A DNA stretch of 64,000 nt from assembly GCF_030285665.1 (NCBI RefSeq), contig NZ_CP127295.1, positions 4,030,001 to 4,094,000 of the forward strand. Reading direction: 5' to 3'. The stretch comes from Amycolatopsis mongoliensis. GTDB taxonomy: Bacteria > Actinomycetota > Actinomycetes > Mycobacteriales > Pseudonocardiaceae. Both the position numbers and the translations under genes were made by a program. The notes beneath the pieces were generated by a model. It saw only the letters and a list, made by a program, of their open reading frames with translations. It ran no database searches and was not told the DNA's origin. Below are positions 55,623 to 63,329 of the stretch, piece by piece. Position 1 is the first letter of the stretch; each line of letters begins with the position of its first letter.

Positions 55623-57175
55623 TGTCTCCCGGCTTCGCGGTAGTGGCCCTGGCTGGGCTGGGGCTCGGCGTGTGGGTGCTGCACAAGATCGGCCGTGCCC
55701 TGGCCTCCGTGGTCGAAGGCTTGGCTGCGGCGGCAGTGGTGTTCGTGGCCCTGTGGTGGCTGTGCAAGGCGGTCGTGTGGATGCTCGCGCAGGTCGTGAC
55801 CCGGTGGCGGACCAGCCTCGCCGTCGTCGCGGTCTACGGCTGGTGTGAGCTGGTTGGCTGGCTGTCGCTGGCGATCATCCTGGGCAGCGTCGCGGCGGTC
55901 CTGGCGACGTGGTGGGCGATCGATGCCGTCTCGTTCGACCAGTGGTGCTGGCGGTTGTTGCGCTCCTGGTGGGCCCGGTGGGCGGTCTACGGGCGGAAGC
56001 TGCCGGAGTGGCTGCACGCCTGTGGCCTGTCGGTGCGGGATGAGGCGCTGCCGGTGGTGGTGAACGTGAACCTTGTCGGCCGTCGACGCGCGCTCTCTCG
56101 GTCGACGTCGAACCGGCCGAACGCGCGTATTCCGAAGGTGCTCGGCGTTCGCTCTGGTGCGTCGTGGGATGAGGTGCGGGTGGAGCTGGTGGCCGGGCAG
56201 AAGCCGGAGGATTTCGACGACGCCGCTCGTGCCTTGGCCGTTGCGCGGAAGGTCGCTCGGTGTCAGGTCCGTGAGCTGGCCCCCAACGTCGTGTCGATCG
56301 ACTTTCAGCGCCGTGATCTGCTCAGTGGCGGGGTGGCCGGCCCCCAGGTTCCGGACGGCGTCGACGCGACCGGTGTGGACTTGCGCAGCGTCTGGGCTGG
56401 GCGGACCGAGTACGGGCGTGACTGGCGTGTCCCGTTGCTCGGGTCCGGTGCGCACTGCCTGACTGCCGGTGCCTCGGGTGCGGGCAAGAACAGCGTCATG
56501 TGGTGCCCACTGGTCGCGGCCGCGTCGGCGATCCGGGCGGGGGTGGTGCGCATGTCCGGTATCGATCCCAAGGGCATGGAACTGGCGTACGGGCGCGGAA
56601 TCTTCGCCCGCTACGCGGTCGGTGGTAAGGACGCGGTCGAGCTGCTGGACGGCCTGGTGGAGGAGATGGAATCGCGCAAGCGCGCGTTCGCCGGGCGGCT
56701 GCGGACGATTCCGGTGTCGACGGAGTATCCGTTGGAGCTGCTGGAGTTCGACGAGATTGGCGCGCTGACCAAGTACACCGACCGTAAGACCCGTGAGGCC
56801 ATTGTGGAGCGCGTCGCGCTGCTGACGACGCAAGGGCGGGCGCTGGGGATCTCGGTCCGTGGCTACGTCCAGGAGCCCACCAAGGACACCGTCCCGGTGC
56901 GGGAGCTGTTCACCCGGCGGGTGTGCCTTCGGGTCACCTCGAAGACGCACGTCGGGATGGTGCTGGGTGACGGCGCGTACGAGCGCGGAGCGTGGGCCAA
57001 CCGCATCGGCGACTCAGAGGCCGGCGTGGGCTACGTCTGGGGTGAAGGCATCCGTGAGCCCCTGCGCGTCCGGGCCGGGTGGGTATCCGACAGCACTGTG
57101 AAGGCGCTGGAGGCGTACGTGACCAATGGTGGTGTCGCGGATCTGCGACACGGCGGTGAGGGGGTGGCCGCGTGA
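55622..57175 (+). CDS. FtsK/SpoIIIE-type conjugative DNA translocase (TraB/TraSA-like)
   Basis: A 517-residue protein. N-terminal membrane segments (about 3-20, 32-60 and 72-105) anchor it. The motor domain has a Walker A GASGAGKNS with Lys289, in which the usual Ser/Thr after Lys is Asn290, and Walker B LLEFDEIGALTKY, then TTQGRALGISVRGYVQEPTK. Single translocases of this type move double-stranded DNA between mycelia in AICEs. ATG 55622 is chosen over an upstream codon because it overlaps the stop of the zinc-finger gene. The stop overlaps the next gene. Confidence 0.88.
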   Translation: MSPGFAVVALAGLGLGVWVLHKIGRALASVVEGLAAAAVVFVALWWLCKAVVWMLAQVVTRWRTSLAVVAVYGWCELVGWLSLAIILGSVAAVLATWWAIDAVSFDQWCWRLLRSWWARWAVYGRKLPEWLHACGLSVRDEALPVVVNVNLVGRRRALSRSTSNRPNARIPKVLGVRSGASWDEVRVELVAGQKPEDFDDAARALAVARKVARCQVRELAPNVVSIDFQRRDLLSGGVAGPQVPDGVDATGVDLRSVWAGRTEYGRDWRVPLLGSGAHCLTAGASGAGKNSVMWCPLVAAASAIRAGVVRMSGIDPKGMELAYGRGIFARYAVGGKDAVELLDGLVEEMESRKRAFAGRLRTIPVSTEYPLELLEFDEIGALTKYTDRKTREAIVERVALLTTQGRALGISVRGYVQEPTKDTVPVRELFTRRVCLRVTSKTHVGMVLGDGAYERGAWANRIGDSEAGVGYVWGEGIREPLRVRAGWVSDSTVKALEAYVTNGGVADLRHGGEGVAA

Positions 57176-57558
57176 ACCGGCTGATGATCTTCCTCGACGC
57201 GATTCGCGATCACCTGGACTCCCACCAGCTGCCGCCGGTCGCCACGGTCGACGTCAACGCCTGGTCGAGCCCGATCACGGTCCAGCTCGACGTCGATGGC
57301 CTGTCCGAGGTCGTCCGGGCGCTGATGGTGTGGGCACACACGCTCGAGGACGTGTCGGCTCGGCTGTGGCGACTGGTCGACGGGAGGTGGGTCCACCTGT
57401 CGATCACCGGCCGGACACCCTGCTGCATCCCCGTCCGCGTCTTCGGCGTGGTTCCGTTCGATCCGAGCACGTTCCCCGACCTCCCGGCCGGGGCGAAGCA
57501 GGACATGCCCGTCTACCTGCTGCGCGGCTGGTCGACGCCCGGGGAGGTGGCGGCCTGA
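57172..57558 (+). CDS. AICE protein of unknown function
   Basis: A 128-residue protein between translocase and Rep, overlapping both by a few bases. It reads NRLMIFLDAIRDHLDSHQLP, then SPITVQLDVDGLSEVVRALM. No family was recognised. The conserved position suggests a helper in transfer or replication. Confidence 0.6.
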   Translation: MNRLMIFLDAIRDHLDSHQLPPVATVDVNAWSSPITVQLDVDGLSEVVRALMVWAHTLEDVSARLWRLVDGRWVHLSITGRTPCCIPVRVFGVVPFDPSTFPDLPAGAKQDMPVYLLRGWSTPGEVAA

Positions 57559-59153
57559 TGAGCGAGACACGCGCAGAGCGGATGCGGGCCCCGCTGGCTG
57601 CGGACGTGATCCGGGCGACGGCGGAGAAGCACGGCGTCTGCGTCCGGCCCTTCACGATGGAGGTCGGCGACACCACCACCGGCGAACTCCGCTACGTCCC
57701 GGTGCCCTGCGGCTCCACAGTGGAATCGGTGTGCCTGCCGTGCGCTCGGAAGGCGAAGGCGCTTCGGCAGGCCCAGTGTCGCGAGGGTTGGCACATGACC
57801 GAAGAACCCGTCCTCACCGCTGAGCCGCCCTCGGAGGATCACAAGGAGCTGTTGACCTACCGGGCTGACCTGGTGGCGGCCTACCGAGAGGTGGTCGAGC
57901 ACGACCAGGCGGAGGCCGAGGAACTGCGGGAGGAGGTCGCCGGGGTCGACGCGGAACTTCGGCAACTCGGCATGCGCGGCCGCCTGCCCGCCCTCGACGT
58001 CCCGACCAAACGAGCCGTGAAGCGGTCGACCCGGCGTCGGCAGGACGCGCCGAACCTGCCCCGGCGGAAGGTCGCGAAGACGACGGTCGGGCGTGAGTAC
58101 GCCGGTAAGTTCCGGCCGTCGATGTTCGTCACGCTGACCTGCGACACCTACGGGCCGGTCCGGGGTGACGGCTCGCCGGTCGACCCAAGTCGATATGACT
58201 ATCGGCGGGCAGCCCGTGACGCGGTGCACTTCTCCGCGCTCGTGGACCGGTGGTGGCAGAACCTCCGCCGGGTCGTCGGCTGGGACGCGCAGTACTTCGC
58301 CACCGTCGAGCCCCAACGTCGGGCCGCTCCGCACCTGCACGCCGCTATTCGGGGCTCGGTGCCGCATGACGTGATCCGGCAGGTCACCGAGGCCACCTAC
58401 CACCAGGTCTGGTGGCCAGCTCACGACGAGATCGTCTACACCGACCGCCTGCCAGTCTGGGACGGCCCGGATACCGGCTTCGTCAACCCGGAGACGCGTC
58501 GGCCGCTGACCCGGTGGGACGACGCGGTGGAAGCGGTCGAGCACCCGGCGCACGTGGTCCGGTTCGGGCGGCAGGTCCATTCGAAGGGCATTCTCGGCGG
58601 CACCGAAGAGGCCGGCCGCCACATCGGCTACCTGACCAAGTACCTCACGAAGTCCACGGGTGAGGTGGTCGAGGCAGACAGCGCGGCCCAGGCCGACCAC
58701 CACGACCGACTTCATGCCGAGCTGTCGGTCACGCCGTGTTCGCCGCGCTGCGCGGTCTGGCTGCTCTACGGCGTCCAGCCCAAGGGCGTCACGGGCAAGA
58801 CCACCCCGGGGCACTGCAAGGGCAGGGCTCACCGCCGGAGCACGCTCGGGCTGCCCGGCCGCCGCGTCCTGGTCTCGCGGAAGTGGTCGGGCAAGACCCT
58901 CGTCGACCACAAGGCGGACCGGCGAGCATTCGTGCTCCAGGCGCTCGCGGCGGTCGGGATCGAGAAGCCAGAGGCCGACCGGTCACAGCAGGTCTGGCGG
59001 AAGGTCGAGCCCGGAGACCCGCAGGTCCCGCCCCGGCCGCACCTGGTGATGCGTGCGATCGCGGAACGGATCACATGGAAGGCCGAGTACGACCGGGCGC
59101 TACTCGCCGCGGAAAGACCTCCAGAAACTTCGGCAACTGGACTCGCGGCCTGA
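57558..59153 (+). CDS. RepSA-like rolling-circle replication initiator
   Basis: A 531-residue protein. An N-terminal cysteine cluster (about 46-74: CGSTVESVCLPCARKA) resembles a zinc site. The HUH motif is PHLHAAIRG (His259, His261), and the catalytic tyrosine lies in HIGYLTKYLTKS (Tyr358 or Tyr362). Length and motifs fit RepSA of pSAM2. It nicks the element's origin, which probably lies nearby, for transient replication before transfer. TGATG overlap with the upstream gene. Confidence 0.88.
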   Translation: MSETRAERMRAPLAADVIRATAEKHGVCVRPFTMEVGDTTTGELRYVPVPCGSTVESVCLPCARKAKALRQAQCREGWHMTEEPVLTAEPPSEDHKELLTYRADLVAAYREVVEHDQAEAEELREEVAGVDAELRQLGMRGRLPALDVPTKRAVKRSTRRRQDAPNLPRRKVAKTTVGREYAGKFRPSMFVTLTCDTYGPVRGDGSPVDPSRYDYRRAARDAVHFSALVDRWWQNLRRVVGWDAQYFATVEPQRRAAPHLHAAIRGSVPHDVIRQVTEATYHQVWWPAHDEIVYTDRLPVWDGPDTGFVNPETRRPLTRWDDAVEAVEHPAHVVRFGRQVHSKGILGGTEEAGRHIGYLTKYLTKSTGEVVEADSAAQADHHDRLHAELSVTPCSPRCAVWLLYGVQPKGVTGKTTPGHCKGRAHRRSTLGLPGRRVLVSRKWSGKTLVDHKADRRAFVLQALAAVGIEKPEADRSQQVWRKVEPGDPQVPPRPHLVMRAIAERITWKAEYDRALLAAERPPETSATGLAA

Positions 59154-59167
59154 TCAAAGGGGGAGCA

Positions 59168-59356
59168 ATGAACAACATCAGCAACATCGATCGGCTCTGG
59201 ACCGTCGAGGACGTCTCGGACTACCTCGGTGTCCCGGTGAAGACGCTCTACCAGTGGAAATGGCGCGGCGAGGGTCCGCCGGTCAAGAAGATCGGCCGGC
59301 ACCTGCGCTATGACCCGGCCAAGCTGCGCGCCTGGGTCGACGCGGAGGCGGCCTGA
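59168..59356 (+). CDS. xis: Excisionase (MerR/AlpA-like HTH)
   Basis: A 62-residue helix-turn-helix protein: LWTVEDVSDYLGVPVKTLYQ followed by WKWRGEGPPVKKIGRHLRYD. This is the AICE Xis type. It directs the integrase towards excision. GGGGGAG precedes the ATG, and its TGA overlaps the int ATG (TGATG), so Xis and Int are made together. Confidence 0.9.
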   Translation: MNNISNIDRLWTVEDVSDYLGVPVKTLYQWKWRGEGPPVKKIGRHLRYDPAKLRAWVDAEAA

Positions 59357-60606
59357 TGGGGCACATCCAAGATCGGTGGTTTCGCCCCGCGCGGGATGCG
59401 GTGACCGGGAAGGTCATCCTCAACGCGCGGGGCAAGCCCGTCATGGAACGGTCCGAGCTGTACGGCATCGGTCTGCGGTACAAGGTTCGGTACCTCGACC
59501 CGGACAACAACGAACGCTCGAAGTCGTTCGCGGACAAGCAAAAGAAGCGCGCTGAGGACTTCCTCATCGGCGTCGAGTCCGACAAGCGCGAAGACAAGTA
59601 CATCGATCCGCGGGCCTCATTGACGACCTTTCGGCAACAGGCGGAGAGCTGGGTAAAGGGCCAGTCTCCGGACCCGGGCACGCGGTCGACCATCCTCAGT
59701 CGGCTCGAAAGCCAGATCTACCCGGTCTTCGAGACCAAGAAGGTCGGGCAGATCAAACCATCGACCATTCGGGACTGGGTCGGCTCGATGGAAGAGAGGA
59801 AGCTGTCGGACAACTACCAGGCGGTCCTGTTCAACACCGTCTCCGGCGTGATGGATTCGGCCGTGGACGACCGTCGGATTCGTGAGAACCCGTGCCACGC
59901 GAAGACCGTGCGGCGGCCCGTCGCGAGTAGCCCGCCGATCGTCGTATGGCCGGAGGAACGTGTTCAGGCCGTGCGGGCGGGGCTCGCGGACCAGTTCAAG
60001 ATCGCCGTTCCGCTCGGTGCTGGCTTCGGACTGCGGCAGGGTGAGATTCTGGGCTTCTCGCCGGATGACGTCGATCGGACGGCGATGACCGTGCGGATTT
60101 GTCGACAGATCAAGACGGTCAGGGGTGTGATGATGTTCGCGCTCCCCAAGCGGGGCAAGGAGCGGACCATCCCGCTGTCGGCTGCCATGCTGGCCGAGAT
60201 CGACGACCACGAGGACCGGTTTCCGTCCATAGCCGTCACGCTGCCCTGGCAAAGCGCGGACGGTGACCCGGTGACGGCGCGGCTGCTGATGACCGGGGAA
60301 GGTGGCCGGCTGTACTCGGGGGACCTGTTCACGAAGGTCGCTTGGCACGGAGCGTTCCGGGCAGCTGGGGTCAAGTACCGAGGTCGCGCGGACGGGATGC
60401 ACGCGCTCCGTCACTTCTACGCGTCGACGCTCCTGGCCCGTGCGGTGTCGATTACGGAGCTGGCCGACTACCTCGGACACGCGGACCCGGGCTTCACGCT
60501 CCGGACGTACACGCACCTCGTCCCGTCGAGCCACCAGCGGGCGCGGGAAGCCGTCGACGCGGTGTTCGGACGGCCTGCCCTCGATGACGGCCTGGAGGCG
60601 GCCTGA
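59356..60606 (+). CDS. int: Tyrosine recombinase integrase
   Basis: A 416-residue site-specific recombinase. The catalytic set is complete: Arg227 (GLRQGE), His349-x-x-Arg352 (HALRHFYAST), His375 (LGHADP) and Tyr385 (RTYTHLVP). The N-terminal half holds the arm- and core-binding domains. It acts on the attR/attL sites next to it. It stands 93 bp from attR, with a terminator between. Confidence 0.94.
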   Translation: MGHIQDRWFRPARDAVTGKVILNARGKPVMERSELYGIGLRYKVRYLDPDNNERSKSFADKQKKRAEDFLIGVESDKREDKYIDPRASLTTFRQQAESWVKGQSPDPGTRSTILSRLESQIYPVFETKKVGQIKPSTIRDWVGSMEERKLSDNYQAVLFNTVSGVMDSAVDDRRIRENPCHAKTVRRPVASSPPIVVWPEERVQAVRAGLADQFKIAVPLGAGFGLRQGEILGFSPDDVDRTAMTVRICRQIKTVRGVMMFALPKRGKERTIPLSAAMLAEIDDHEDRFPSIAVTLPWQSADGDPVTARLLMTGEGGRLYSGDLFTKVAWHGAFRAAGVKYRGRADGMHALRHFYASTLLARAVSITELADYLGHADPGFTLRTYTHLVPSSHQRAREAVDAVFGRPALDDGLEAA

Positions 60607-60636
60607 TCATGAAACCCCGCCCCCACCGACGCGAAA

Positions 60637-60686
60637 GCCGCCTGGTCGCAGAGCCCCGAGAAGGGCAAGCGACCGGGCGGTTTTCC
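60637..60686 (+). terminator. Rho-independent terminator of the int transcript
   Basis: GCCGCCTGGTCGC pairs with GCGACCGGGCGGT (one mismatch) and is followed by TTTTCC. It lies 31 bases after int and protects the convergent fadE gene. Confidence 0.75.
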
Positions 60687-60698
60687 GTTACACCACAA

Positions 60699-60790
60699 CT
60701 ACTTCAGCTCAGCCGAAGACTTCCCGAGGATCCGGCGGGCCACGATCAGCTGCTGAATCTGCTGCGTCCCCTCGAAGATGTCGAGAATTT
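60699..60790. repeat. attR: element-borne 3' end of fadE
   Basis: The right copy of the 92-bp terminal repeat. It supplies the last 29 codons and stop of the intact fadE gene. The identical 27-bp core is at 60750-60776. From 60699 to the crossover the DNA comes from the element, beyond it from the host. Confidence 0.9.
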
Positions 60791-61901
60791 TGGCGTCCCG
60801 CGCCCATTTTTCGAGCAAAGACTCTTCGCTGTAAGCCCCGGTGAGTTCGACGCACTTCAGCGCGATCTCCACCACCGACCGCCCCGCCTTGGCCTTCGCC
60901 ATCGACGCCTGCAGCGAGTTCGGCTTGCGGTTGTCCGCCATCCACGCGGATTCCAGCGTCAGCAAGTACGCCGACTCGTAGTCCGCTTCCAAGCGCAGGA
61001 ACTCCGCCGCGGCTGCGTGCTGCGAGTTCGCCGGCCGGTCGTAGTCGATCGAAACGCCCGCTTCGGTGAGAATGCGACGCGTCTCCTCCAAAGCCGCCCG
61101 CGCGACGCCGATCGCCATCGCCGCCACCAGGGGACGCGTGTTGTCGAACGTCTGCATGACGCCCGCGAAACCCTTTTTGGTGTCGATCTCCGGCGAACCC
61201 AGGAGGTTCTCCTTCGGGACGCGGCAGTTCTCGAAGCGCAGCACCGCCGTGTCGGAGGCGCGGATGCCCAGCTTGTGCTCGGTGCGCACCACTTCGAAGC
61301 CCGGCGTGCCCTTTTCGACCACGAACGACTTGATCGCCGCGCGGCCCTTGGACTTGTCCAGCGTCGCCCACACGACCACCGCGTCCGCGCGCTCGCCCGA
61401 CGTCACGAAGATCTTCTCGCCGTTGAGGACGTAGTGGTCGCCGTCGAGGCGGGCGGTCGTGCTGACCGCCGCGGAGTCCGAGCCGAAGCCGGGCTCGGTG
61501 ATCGCCATCGCCGCCCACATGCCGGAGAAGCGCTCCAGCTGCTCGTCCGTCGCGACCGAGCCGATCGCCGCGTTGCCGAGGCCTTGGCGCGGCATCGACA
61601 GCAGCAGGCCGACGTCACCCCAGCACATCTCGATCGTGCCGAGGACGACGTTCAGGTTGGCGCCGTTGCGGTTGCCCTTTTCCTTCTCGTCCTTGGACCG
61701 GCGGACGCCCGCCGCGCCCGCGCCGCCCTCGCCGGACGAGTTGAGCCCGTCCAGCAGCGCCGCGAACATGTCCAGCTCGGCCGGATAGGTGTGCTCGGCG
61801 CGGTCGTACTTGCGCGAGATCGGCCGGAACACCTCGGCCGCGGCCTGGTACGCCTGGTTGATCAGGGCGCCGGCCTTCTTGGGAGCTTCCAGGTTAATCA
61901 T
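60699..61901 (-). CDS. Acyl-CoA dehydrogenase (FadE23-like), 3' end supplied by the element
   Basis: A 400-residue flavoprotein: INLEAPKKAGALINQAYQAA at the start, AITEPGFGSDSAAVSTTARL as FAD/substrate motif (about 132-151) and IFEGTQQIQQLIVARRILG at the end with the catalytic Glu of EGT. It resembles mycobacterial FadE23. It follows the partner fadE at 61922 by 20 bases; such adjacent pairs form alpha2-beta2 enzymes in mycobacteria. Its C-terminal 29 codons lie in attR, yet the protein is intact. GTTAACG-type half sites flank the start codon. Confidence 0.92.
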   Translation of the reverse strand: MINLEAPKKAGALINQAYQAAAEVFRPISRKYDRAEHTYPAELDMFAALLDGLNSSGEGGAGAAGVRRSKDEKEKGNRNGANLNVVLGTIEMCWGDVGLLLSMPRQGLGNAAIGSVATDEQLERFSGMWAAMAITEPGFGSDSAAVSTTARLDGDHYVLNGEKIFVTSGERADAVVVWATLDKSKGRAAIKSFVVEKGTPGFEVVRTEHKLGIRASDTAVLRFENCRVPKENLLGSPEIDTKKGFAGVMQTFDNTRPLVAAMAIGVARAALEETRRILTEAGVSIDYDRPANSQHAAAAEFLRLEADYESAYLLTLESAWMADNRKPNSLQASMAKAKAGRSVVEIALKCVELTGAYSEESLLEKWARDAKILDIFEGTQQIQQLIVARRILGKSSAELK

Positions 61902-61921
61902 CGTTAACGCCTTTCCGAAAC

Positions 61922-63244
61922 CTAAAGAAGGACGGCGCCTTCCATGACGCCGATGGCGCGCAGGTCGCGGTACCAGCGCTCGACGGGGTGCTCCTTCACG
62001 AAGCCGTGCCCGCCCAGCAGCTGCACGCCCGCGCTGCCGATCTGCATGCCCTTGTCCATGGCCAGCTTCCGGGCCAGCGCGACTTCGCGGGCGTAGGACT
62101 TGCCCTGCTCGGCCCGCGCGGCGGCGCGCAGAGTCACCAGCCGCAGGCCCTCCAGCTCGATCGCGATGTCCGCGACGGAGAACGCAACTGCCTGCCGGTG
62201 GCTGATCGGCTCGCCGAACGCCACCCGCTCGTTGACGTAGGGCACGACGTAGTCGAGGACGGCCTTCGCGGTGCCGGCGGCCAGCGCCGCCCAGCCCAGC
62301 CGCGACAGCCGGACGAGATCGGTGAAGACGTCGAGCTTGCCGCCGCCGAGCAGCGCGCCCGCGGGCAGGTTGACGTGTTCGAGGTGCAGCTTGCCGGTCG
62401 CGGCGCCGCGCAGGCCCATGGCCGGCTCGGCCTCGATGGTCACCCCGGCATTCGACGACTCGACGAGGAACAGCGCCGGCCCGCGGCCTTCGAGGTCGGC
62501 CGAAACGATGAACAGCTCAGCCTGTGCCGCGCGCGGGACCAGCGACTTCACGCCGTCGAGCTGGTAGCCCTTCGGCGTGCGACGCGCCTTCGTCGCGGGC
62601 TTGAACGGGTCGTAGAGCGCTTTCTGCTCCTGCAGCGCCAGCGCCGCAGCGGGCACGTTCTCGCCGACGAACGCGGGCAGGTAGTCGGCCTGCTGCTGCT
62701 CGTCGCCCCAGCTGACCAGCGCGGTGCTCACCGCGGACGGCGCGAGCACGGCCACGGCCAGGCCGAGGTCGCCGTGTGCAAGCGCTTCCGCGACGAGCGC
62801 GTTGGTGACGACCGAGCGTTCGGTGCCGACGCCGCCGAGCTCCTCGGGGATGCCGACCAGGCTGATGCCCAGCTCGGCGGCCCGGGTCAGCAGGCCTTCG
62901 GGCGCCTCGAGCTTGGCGTCGGCGTCCGCGGCGGCCGGGCGCAGCTGCTCGGCGGCGAACTCCGTCACGGTTTCGACGATGAGCTGCTGGTCCTCGCTCG
63001 GGGTGAGGTCGAACAGCCCGGTGTCGCCGGCCGGCGCGAGCCGGGCGGGCTTGCCCAGCTTCTGCACCGACTTGAACGACCGGGTCGCCGCGCCGGCGAC
63101 GCGGAAGCCGTTGCGCGTCCCCGCGGTGACCAGGCTTTCGATGGGCTTGCGCAGCCCCGCCCGATCGACGACCTTGCTCCCGGCCAGCCGGGTCAGCGCG
63201 GAAAGGCCCCAGCCCATCGCGTCCCGTTTCCTTGGCGCAGCCAT
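61922..63244 (-). CDS. Acyl-CoA dehydrogenase-like subunit (FadE24-like)
   Basis: A 440-residue protein. After about 75 extra residues it reads FDLTPSEDQQLIVETVTEFA, the mark of FadE24-like proteins. The middle keeps the flavoprotein fold, with a degraded FAD motif (ALALQEQKALYDPFKPATKA). The C-terminus stops at ERWYRDLRAIGVMEGAVLL and lacks the EGT-x-Q-I-Q tail, so it is probably the non-catalytic subunit of a heteromer with the next gene. ATG 63244 is preferred because GGAGGG lies five bases before it. A palindromic operator stands 19 bp upstream. Confidence 0.88.
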   Translation of the reverse strand: MAAPRKRDAMGWGLSALTRLAGSKVVDRAGLRKPIESLVTAGTRNGFRVAGAATRSFKSVQKLGKPARLAPAGDTGLFDLTPSEDQQLIVETVTEFAAEQLRPAAADADAKLEAPEGLLTRAAELGISLVGIPEELGGVGTERSVVTNALVAEALAHGDLGLAVAVLAPSAVSTALVSWGDEQQQADYLPAFVGENVPAAALALQEQKALYDPFKPATKARRTPKGYQLDGVKSLVPRAAQAELFIVSADLEGRGPALFLVESSNAGVTIEAEPAMGLRGAATGKLHLEHVNLPAGALLGGGKLDVFTDLVRLSRLGWAALAAGTAKAVLDYVVPYVNERVAFGEPISHRQAVAFSVADIAIELEGLRLVTLRAAARAEQGKSYAREVALARKLAMDKGMQIGSAGVQLLGGHGFVKEHPVERWYRDLRAIGVMEGAVLL

Positions 63245-63262
63245 GTGGCCCTCCATCCGTTA

Positions 63263-63278
63263 CCTACTCGTGAGTAGG
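63263..63278. promoter_or_regulatory. Operator-like palindrome upstream of the fadE pair
   Basis: CCTACTCGTGAGTAGG is a perfect 7-2-7 inverted repeat 19 bp before the first fadE start codon. It contains ACGAGT on the opposite strand, shared with the palindrome at 63310. Likely bound by an unlinked TetR-type fatty-acid regulator. Confidence 0.6.
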
Positions 63279-63309
63279 TTAACCCGGGACGCGGCTCGGC
63301 GCCAGTGTG

Positions 63310-63329
63310 GGCTCACTTACGAGTGAGCC
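63310..63329. promoter_or_regulatory. Second palindrome upstream of the fadE pair
   Basis: GGCTCACTTACGAGTGAGCC is a perfect 8-4-8 inverted repeat overlapping the stop codon of the SDR gene. It could be a terminator of that gene, a second operator (shared ACGAGT), or both. Confidence 0.5.

Larger units (their letters stand above)
47015..60776. mobile_element. Actinomycete integrative and conjugative element inserted in fadE
   Basis: The element is bounded by the att repeats and measures 13,735 bp between equivalent bases of the two 27-bp cores. From right to left it carries int and xis next to attR, a RepSA-like initiator, an FtsK/TraB-type translocase, small transfer or regulatory genes, a Pra-like activator, a flavoprotein with an XRE regulator, and a low-GC five-gene cargo next to attL. 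This set defines an AICE of the pMEA100/pSAM2 class, which replicates by rolling circle and transfers double-stranded DNA with one translocase. The unusual part is the integration site in a protein-coding gene. Confidence 0.9.

Noticed and set aside
46964..60790. A tRNA gene as attachment site
   Set aside because: No tRNA-like sequence was seen at either end; the repeat is protein coding.
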